Below are positions 58,757-64,000 of a stretch of DNA of 64,000 nucleotides, one piece after another. Position numbers and translations under genes: made by a program. Positions within the stretch are counted from its first letter, which is position 1; every line of letters begins with the position of its first letter. The notes under the pieces are model-generated. The model was not told where the DNA came from. It ran no database searches and saw only the letters and a program-made list of their open reading frames with translations. The stretch is from the NCBI GenBank assembly GCA_944332475.1, contig CALVKA010000001.1:186001-250000 (forward strand), written 5' to 3'. Source of the DNA: an uncultured Bacilli bacterium. Lineage in GTDB: Bacteria > Bacillota_I > Bacilli_A > RF39 > UBA660.

Positions 58757-61351
58757 ATGAATCAAGAGAAAATTTTAAATATTGTTCAATTTCATGTAAC
58801 GGATTCTGTTACTGATGATGAAGGTAATCAAATATCAACTTCCTGGGAGCCAATTGTTGTCTTTTCAGTTGATGATAATGGTAAATCTTCTGTTAAGGTT
58901 TATTCTCCAGAGGAAGGACGTACTATTGCAAATAAAAATCATATGCAGATATTGGGAGCAACTAGTGATTATGCTGTGACTCCAGAGATTATAGAAAAAA
59001 ATTATCAGTCTTTTGCTACGATTGCTGGATTTGATCCACGAGTAAAACCAAAATCTAATCCTACTGCTTTAGCTAAGACAAAGGATTCTGTTTTAGCAAC
59101 GAGACCTGTGAATGCTTCAAAAGCAACTGATGCTAAGAAGTCTAAGCCAGATCAAACTGTTCCTGTTGGTAAGGCTACAGCTTCTAACCATAGTTCTACA
59201 CAAGATTTGGATGATGATACGAAGAAAGATAGCATTTTTAAAAGAACATTAAGAAGTGTTGCTTATCCATTTATTGCTGCTTATGGCCTTATTGGAAAAG
59301 CGTGTGATTGGGCTACAGAAAAATTTCTTCGCCCTAAGAAAAAGGTGAAAAAGGCAACTTTTGGAGACCGCTTCAAAGCGTGGTTTGCTGCTAAAAAGGG
59401 GGATGCTACTGATAAAGCTAAGAAGTTTGCTAGTGAAACAGTTGCTATGAAAGCACAAAAGAAAGGGGCAAAAAATTTCTCACGTAATCGTAGGAGAACA
59501 ACTCCACGAAGACCTGCTAGTAAAAAAGGACTTTTTGGACGAATTGCTACAAGGGTAGCAGCTATTGTAACCCCTATTGCTTTAGCTCTTGGATTAACTG
59601 CAGCATCTCCTATTACGAATGCTAGTGCTGAAGATACTAGTTCTGGTGTTACACAAGAAGCAGATGTTGATGTAACTAATTTAACGGATGAAGAGTTAGT
59701 AGAGATGATTCAGTCTGGTGAATTGTCATTAGATCAAGTAAAGGTGATGCTTGCAACTGGCGAGATTACTAATGATGCTTTGGATGGTCTATCTTTTGAT
59801 CAATTGTTACAAGTTAGTAATTCTGATATTCAATATCAAGAAATGTCTAAAATTGGTAATTATTTAGATTACTTTAATGGTACATTTGCTAATTATTATG
59901 TAGAATCCAATCATCCTGATATTAGAGCTGCTTTAAGTTGGGATGAGGTATCTGCTATTAATTTAGCTTATAATGATTTTACAACTGAAGAAATTAGAGC
60001 TATCTTTAATGGATATGAAGTTGATTCTGCAGAGTTTACAAATTCTTATAAAGAAGCTACTTTACAGTTGATGGGTGCTTTTGTTTTAGAGACAAGAGAT
60101 ATGCCTGTTGATTTATCTCAATTATTAAACACTCAAGAAGGACAAGAATTTTATCAAAAATATAATGAATTGTTCTTAAGATGTAAGGAAACTACTGGAC
60201 AAGATCAAATCGATGCTGTTAATGCTTTCTATCAAGAGCTACATAACGATTTTCCAATTAATGCGGATCAAAGAGAAGTGGGTATTTCTCATGCGGAAAC
60301 TCGTGATGATATTGAAGCTTATAAATTATCTGTTACTCCTATGGTAGCAGCTGCTGAAATGATGTTCCAAAACTTAGATATTGATTATACTTTATCAGAT
60401 CAAGCAATCGCTTATTTTAATGACTTAGGTTTATGTAATTTTGCACAAGGCTCTTTTGATAAAGCAGAAACAATTATGCTTTGTGTCGATGAAAATGAGT
60501 CTTTACCTAAATATCAACAATTTGCAGATAGCAAAATTCAAGAATTAAAGAAAGAAGATCGTTATTTCTCAAGTGATAGAGAACGTGATTTGAGTCAATT
60601 GGATTTATTCCAAGAATGGGTAAATGGTCACTTTGATTTAAATGAAGCTGGTGAATTTGTTATTTCACAAAGTATTACTTCTACTGTTGTAAAAACTTAT
60701 TCGACATCTTCTACCACTTATCGTACAGAACATTCTGAAAGATCTGTAAGTAGAGAAGAAGCTGTTGCTGCATTTGGTGAAGATGAGGTTAGAAGACAAG
60801 AGGCTGAGGTTAATAGTCAATTTGATTCATGGAATGCTCAACAAAAAGCAGAAGGTGAAGCTGCTGCAGAGCAAAAACGTCAAGATTTACAAGCAGAAGC
60901 TGATAAAGATGCTGAAGCAATCCGTGATGAAATAGCAAAAGATGATCAAGATATGCAAGAAGATATTGAACATGCCAATGATACTCTTGAACAAGGTGGA
61001 ACTGTTAACGAGGGTGATTTTGGTGATCACGATGTTGATTTTGATCAAGATCATTCTGATAGTCAAGGTAATTTGGATGGTAGTGTTGGGAGTATTACAG
61101 AAGATGGCACAGGTGCTGATCAAGATTTGCCAGATCCAAATGAGACTGGAAAAGAGTTAGATGATAGTGAACCTGATTATAGCAATCGACCTGAAGGTAC
61201 GATTAGTGGTAGTCCTGCAGAAAGTGATTTTACTACTACTGATACTAGTAGTCAGACAATGACAAATGAAGAAGTAGCTGATGCGATCGTGGAAGCTATG
61301 GCAGCTGAAGATACTGCAACTGATGAGAACGTATATGTTTATACAAAATAA
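58757..61351 (+). CDS. Large protein with internal signal sequence and long acidic tail
   Basis: 864 residues. Residues 1-240 are soluble: a small beta domain (about 6-70) and a Lys/Ala-rich helical region (about 155-240). A very basic segment (RNRRRTTPRR, 243-252) leads into one hydrophobic stretch (about 263-285) ending TNASAED, a typical signal-peptidase site. The following 570 residues should be outside: a helical domain (about 305-640), an Ala/Glu/Gln coiled coil (about 690-760) and an Asp/Glu/Ser/Thr-rich tail. There is no wall-anchor motif. Either it is a bitopic protein with a large inner domain, or it is cleaved after the helix. Co-operonic with the Asn-run prepilin-like gene. Family unknown. 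Confidence 0.7.
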   Translation: MNQEKILNIVQFHVTDSVTDDEGNQISTSWEPIVVFSVDDNGKSSVKVYSPEEGRTIANKNHMQILGATSDYAVTPEIIEKNYQSFATIAGFDPRVKPKSNPTALAKTKDSVLATRPVNASKATDAKKSKPDQTVPVGKATASNHSSTQDLDDDTKKDSIFKRTLRSVAYPFIAAYGLIGKACDWATEKFLRPKKKVKKATFGDRFKAWFAAKKGDATDKAKKFASETVAMKAQKKGAKNFSRNRRRTTPRRPASKKGLFGRIATRVAAIVTPIALALGLTAASPITNASAEDTSSGVTQEADVDVTNLTDEELVEMIQSGELSLDQVKVMLATGEITNDALDGLSFDQLLQVSNSDIQYQEMSKIGNYLDYFNGTFANYYVESNHPDIRAALSWDEVSAINLAYNDFTTEEIRAIFNGYEVDSAEFTNSYKEATLQLMGAFVLETRDMPVDLSQLLNTQEGQEFYQKYNELFLRCKETTGQDQIDAVNAFYQELHNDFPINADQREVGISHAETRDDIEAYKLSVTPMVAAAEMMFQNLDIDYTLSDQAIAYFNDLGLCNFAQGSFDKAETIMLCVDENESLPKYQQFADSKIQELKKEDRYFSSDRERDLSQLDLFQEWVNGHFDLNEAGEFVISQSITSTVVKTYSTSSTTYRTEHSERSVSREEAVAAFGEDEVRRQEAEVNSQFDSWNAQQKAEGEAAAEQKRQDLQAEADKDAEAIRDEIAKDDQDMQEDIEHANDTLEQGGTVNEGDFGDHDVDFDQDHSDSQGNLDGSVGSITEDGTGADQDLPDPNETGKELDDSEPDYSNRPEGTISGSPAESDFTTTDTSSQTMTNEEVADAIVEAMAAEDTATDENVYVYTK

Positions 61352-61374
61352 GGAGCATAACTCCTTATTTTTTT
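61347..61374 (+). terminator. Intrinsic terminator
   Basis: AATAAGGAG (61347-61355) pairs with CTCCTTATT (61361-61369), loop CATAA, T-run. It overlaps the stop. Confidence 0.85.
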
Positions 61375-61376
61375 GT

Positions 61377-61405
61377 TTGACAATTTTTTGGTTTTATGAT
61401 ATAAT
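61377..61405 (+). promoter_or_regulatory. Consensus sigma-A promoter
   Basis: TTGACA 61377-61382 and TATAAT 61400-61405, 17-base spacer, TGA before the -10 box. A 60-base leader with a short CTTCA/TGAAG stem (61413-61417/61437-61441) follows. Confidence 0.88.
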
Positions 61406-61473
61406 ATGTTTACTTCAAGGATAGAGGGGTTCTAACTGAAGCAATTATTATTGATCAGGGAGGTTGAATATTT

Positions 61474-61896
61474 ATGGAAACAAAATCTTATATATTTGAA
61501 TATTTGGATGAAAACGATTTTAGAAAGAAAGAGCGTTCTGTTCGTAAGTATAATATGCTTGCTTATAAAAAGTTAACATTTTCTTATTATCCAGAATTAA
61601 GAAAGGGTAATTTCTTAGGTAAAGAAGTTAGTAAAAATGAAAAAGATTATACTGTTTCTTATGAATTAAAATTACCTACAGATGAATTATTTGCCAAAGT
61701 TCATGGTGAAATTATGTTACATTATACTGTTTATTTAGAAAAGCATATTATTCTTTTAACTAATATTACTCCGGAAGGTATTTTAGATGAAGGACATAGA
61801 GCAGAGTTATCTACTTATAAAGGTGTTATGATTTCTAAAACCAATCCGGAAAAAGATATGTTTAAAATTAATTTACTTAATATGTTAGGAAAATAA
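61474..61896 (+). CDS. Unknown conserved-looking small protein
   Basis: 140 residues, soluble, mixed alpha/beta: KSYIFEYLDENDFRKKERSVRKYNMLAYKKLTFSYYPELRKG in outline, then LPTDELFAKVHGEIMLHYTVYLEKHIILLTNITPEG. No motif is recognised. GGGAGG lies 10 bases before ATG 61474. It has the best promoter in the window and its own terminator, which suggests solid expression. Confidence 0.75.
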   Translation: METKSYIFEYLDENDFRKKERSVRKYNMLAYKKLTFSYYPELRKGNFLGKEVSKNEKDYTVSYELKLPTDELFAKVHGEIMLHYTVYLEKHIILLTNITPEGILDEGHRAELSTYKGVMISKTNPEKDMFKINLLNMLGK

Positions 61897-61927
61897 AAAC
61901 TTAGATAAATCTTATCTAAGTTTTTTT
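61896..61927. terminator. Bidirectional intrinsic terminator
   Basis: AAAACTTAGATA (61896-61907) pairs with TATCTAAGTTTT (61913-61924), 5-base loop, T-run on + and A-run on -. Confidence 0.85.
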
Positions 61928-62933
61928 ATAGTAATTCAGGTTCATCTTTTTTCTCTTCTTGTTGTTTTTCTTCTTTTGGTTGTTCTTTTTCTGTTGGTGT
62001 AGATGGATCTTCTTTTTTCTCTTGTGTTGGTGTCTCTTGTAATGGTTCTAATTGTTTTGCTAATTGTTTTTGAACAAATCCTAAATTAAATAGTTTTAGT
62101 CCCACACGCATATTCATGCGGTCTGTTTTCATTTTTAGTCTTACCATAGCATTTGCTCCGGCATCTACAATTAGAGGAAGACCTGTAATAAAACTTGCCA
62201 TATCACTGTTTAAGAAGACTAGTGGTTGTGCCATCTCTTCTGGTTTTGCAAGTCGTTTGGCAGTTCCAGTTTCAGCAACTAACGCATCCATGCCACCTGC
62301 TTCTACTTCAAATTCTTTTTTCATACCAGTGTCTGTACTTCCTGGTAATAAAGCATTTACTCTAATTTTTTGTGGTCCTAATTCGATGGCTAGTTTTGCC
62401 ATATAATAGTTCATAGCTCTTTTTGATAATGGGTATGCCATCATTCCGATGGTATCTTCTTTTGCTTGTGCGTGTAGAGCCTCTATCATTTCATCCCATG
62501 TTCTAGCGTTTGTAAATTTTTCAAATTCGCTAGAATATTTGTCCCAGTATAATCCACCAGTTGAAGTTACATAAGATATTGCTCCTCCATAAGACATTCT
62601 TTTCTTTAGGTATTCTTCTGTAATATACTTATTGGCAATATAGTTTACTGTAAATGTTTTGTAATAGTTTGTTTTTGCTCCAGATAGACCAGCAACGCCA
62701 AAGAAAGAGTCTATGTGTCTTGGTACATGTTCCATAGCTTCATCAATAGATTCTTTATTACTTAAATCTACTTCAATAAATTCTTTTACTCCTGGAATGT
62801 CTTGTTTTGTGATATCTAAAGCATAAACTTCAGCATTTAATTCTACTAGTAGTTCAGCTGTTGCTTTACCAATACCTGATGCAGCACCTGTTACTACACA
62901 AATTTTATTATTGTATCCAAAATAATCTTTCAT
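61926..62933 (-). CDS. Short-chain dehydrogenase/reductase with charged C-terminal extension
   Basis: 335 residues. SDR fold: nucleotide-binding TGAASGIG (residues 16-23), NAG-like VAGLSG, catalytic Ser in VTSTGG, and YxxxK as YPLSKRA, then RVNALLPGSTDT and the ending FITGLPLIVDAG. It reduces or oxidises a small carbonyl or alcohol with NAD(P); the substrate is unknown. After the SDR domain (about 265) come a helical stretch and a 45-residue Glu/Lys/Pro/Gln-rich tail not seen in typical members. A - strand AGGAGG lies before the ATG. Confidence 0.85.
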   Translation of the reverse strand: MKDYFGYNNKICVVTGAASGIGKATAELLVELNAEVYALDITKQDIPGVKEFIEVDLSNKESIDEAMEHVPRHIDSFFGVAGLSGAKTNYYKTFTVNYIANKYITEEYLKKRMSYGGAISYVTSTGGLYWDKYSSEFEKFTNARTWDEMIEALHAQAKEDTIGMMAYPLSKRAMNYYMAKLAIELGPQKIRVNALLPGSTDTGMKKEFEVEAGGMDALVAETGTAKRLAKPEEMAQPLVFLNSDMASFITGLPLIVDAGANAMVRLKMKTDRMNMRVGLKLFNLGFVQKQLAKQLEPLQETPTQEKKEDPSTPTEKEQPKEEKQQEEKKDEPELL

Positions 62934-63029
62934 ATTTTAACCTCCTACTATAATATTAGTTTATCACTATCGATTTCTATTTTGCATTTTTATTTATGTA
63001 TAGTATGTCTACTTTACATTGTTTTTTAC

Positions 63030-63058
63030 TTGCAAAGTTTATTTATTTATGATATGCT
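63030..63058 (+). promoter_or_regulatory. Promoter of tRNA-Glu
   Basis: TTGCAA 63030-63035 and TATGCT 63053-63058, 17-base spacer, TGA before the -10 box. Confidence 0.6.
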
Positions 63059-63076
63059 TATACTGTTCTTGCAAAT

Positions 63077-63153
63077 GCCATGTTGGTGAAGTGGTTTAAC
63101 ACGCCGCCCTCTCAAGGCGGTATACACGGGTTCGAACCCCGTACATGGTACCA
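63077..63153 (+). tRNA. tRNA-Glu (anticodon CTC)
   Basis: 77 bases including the encoded CCA. Acceptor GCCATGT pairs with ACATGGT (first pair G-U). The anticodon stem CCGCC/GGCGG encloses the loop CTCTCAA, giving anticodon CTC, which reads GAG. The T arm is ACGGG-TTCGAAC-CCCGT. The D arm has GTGAAGTGGTTTAACAC. Confidence 0.95.
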
Positions 63154-63163
63154 GTTGAAATAC

Positions 63164-63187
63164 AGAGCTTTTGTAGCTCTTTTTTTG
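63164..63187 (+). terminator. Intrinsic terminator of tRNA-Glu
   Basis: AGAGCT (63164-63169) pairs with AGCTCT (63175-63180), 5-base loop, then seven T. Confidence 0.85.
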
Positions 63188-63192
63188 TTTTC

Positions 63193-63221
63193 TTGACATC
63201 TTATATATTTCATATTATAGT
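63193..63221 (+). promoter_or_regulatory. Promoter of the CorA-type gene
   Basis: TTGACA 63193-63198 and TATAGT 63216-63221, 17-base spacer. Confidence 0.75.
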
Positions 63222-63252
63222 AACTATAGAATAGAATAAGAGGTTGTTTATT

Positions 63253-64000
63253 ATGATGAAAATTTATAAGAATGATTTAGATGATTCTGTTGTTCATGTT
63301 TGTTCTCAGATTGAGGATGATTCCTGGGTTCGTTTGGTTAATCCTACTGATAAGGAAATTGAGGAGGTATCTTCTAAAGTTGGTATTCCGACTACTTTAA
63401 TTTCTCAAGTATTAGTAGAAAAAGAGCTTCCCCGTATTAAACAAATTCCTGGTGCTGTTTTGGTTGTAATGGATGTTCCCTACATGAAGGATAAGAGTAT
63501 AAAAAATAAGTATATTACTTGTCCGTTGGGTATTATTATTTGTGATAATCTACATGTGATTACCGTATCTTTACAAGAACACGCGTTTATGGATGAGTTT
63601 GCTAAAGGGAATGTAGAGACTTTTTTTACGTATAAGAAGAGTCGTTTTTTGATACAAATATTTCTTAAGGCGTCTGAGGTGTACTTATCAACATTAAGTT
63701 TAATTGATGAGGATATTCAAAAAATGGAAAAGAATACGTATTATTCTACTAATAATCGTGTATTAATTAACTTTTTAAATATGCAAAAAACGTTGGTTTA
63801 TTTTCTTACGTCATTGCAGGCAAACAGTCATGTTTTAGAAAGACTATATACGGATGAAATTCTTACTATGTACGATGAAGATAAGGTGTTGTTGGGGGAT
63901 GCGGTTATTGAGAATAAACAGTGTATCGAAACATCTATTGTCTTTCGTGATATTTTGGATTCTACTATGGATACGTATGGTTCTATTATTTCTAATAATT
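63253..64000 (+). CDS. corA: CorA-family divalent cation transporter, 5' part
   Basis: The frame is open from ATG 63253 (or 63256; AAGAGG upstream) to the window end, 249 residues. The N-terminal soluble domain of CorA-like transporters is readable: WVRLVNPTDKEIEEVSSKVGIPTTLI, LVVMDVPYMK, then PLGIIICDNLHVITVSL, and a long helix (VYLSTLSLIDEDIQKMEKN, then FLNMQKTLVYFLTSL). The membrane helices and the GMN motif lie beyond the window, so the substrate (Mg, Co or another divalent ion) and family branch cannot be confirmed. Confidence 0.82.
   Translation, partial: MMKIYKNDLDDSVVHVCSQIEDDSWVRLVNPTDKEIEEVSSKVGIPTTLISQVLVEKELPRIKQIPGAVLVVMDVPYMKDKSIKNKYITCPLGIIICDNLHVITVSLQEHAFMDEFAKGNVETFFTYKKSRFLIQIFLKASEVYLSTLSLIDEDIQKMEKNTYYSTNNRVLINFLNMQKTLVYFLTSLQANSHVLERLYTDEILTMYDEDKVLLGDAVIENKQCIETSIVFRDILDSTMDTYGSIISNN

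Noticed and set aside
61412-61473. preQ1-like or other riboswitch in the leader of the 61474 gene
   Set aside because: AGAGGGGTTCTAAC resembles part of a preQ1-I core, but the pairing CCCTCT and A-rich tail are missing; only a 5-base stem is left.

Overview
The window is AT-rich and densely coded, mostly on the + strand, with strong AGGAGG-type ribosome binding sites, sigma-A promoters and many short hairpin-plus-T terminators. Stops are TAA, TAG and TGA; TGA cleanly ends genes such as rsmD, so this is not the Mycoplasma code. An HrcA/CIRCE heat-shock operon, parE/parC, RecD2, RNase HIII, HelD, a SpoVB-like flippase and the Bacilli-type ylbD-ylbE-ylbF-rsmD run point to a low-GC Gram-positive of the Bacilli, probably an uncultured gut lineage near the RF39/Mollicutes-like groups. 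The lineage is an inference.

Layout. 1-6.8 kb is a surface locus: one partial and four intact single-pass proteins of one family (two beta-rich outer domains, FxLYD-like), a small anchored protein, a 628-residue type IV prepilin-like protein with a Cys-rich tail, and a decayed second copy of that prepilin fused to a truncated family member. 6.8-16 kb carries a phosphohexomutase, HelD, an unknown protein, a convergent two-component system, a HigBA-like toxin-antitoxin pair and a flippase. 16-25 kb carries two membrane-anchored acidic or coiled proteins, mtaB, an amber-interrupted gene, recD2, a membrane-bound XRE regulator with a partner, and a lipoprotein remnant. 25-32 kb is parE and parC with an unrelated repeat protein wedged between them. 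32-35 kb holds ylbD-ylbE-ylbF-rsmD and a prepilin-like lectin protein. 35-40 kb is hrcA-grpE-dnaK-dnaJ behind a promoter bracketed by two CIRCE sites. 40-46 kb has two YcxB-like proteins, a membrane XRE regulator, thyA-dfrA, rnhC, a CvpA-like protein and trxA. 46-48 kb is a paralog of the parE/parC-wedged protein, flanked by a duplicated piece of the trxA 3' end. 48-57 kb holds ppdK, a TPR/DUF4272-like protein with a membrane partner, a BtaA-like methyltransferase, a PfkB kinase and an Smr protein. 57-61 kb encodes an Asn-run prepilin-like protein and an 864-residue protein with an internal signal sequence. The window ends with an unknown gene, a short-chain dehydrogenase, tRNA-Glu(CTC) and the start of a CorA-type transporter.

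Strongest leads for undescribed biology: (a) the two-copy 21-residue-repeat family with a shared TGWC N-terminal domain, one copy between parE and parC and one between trxA-derived direct repeats; (b) the prepilin/FxLYD-like surface locus with a recombinant pseudogene, together with two further prepilin-like proteins elsewhere that carry lectin or thrombospondin-like parts; (c) the HigB-like toxin with a long N-terminal extension; (d) the TPR/DUF4272-like protein and its membrane partner.
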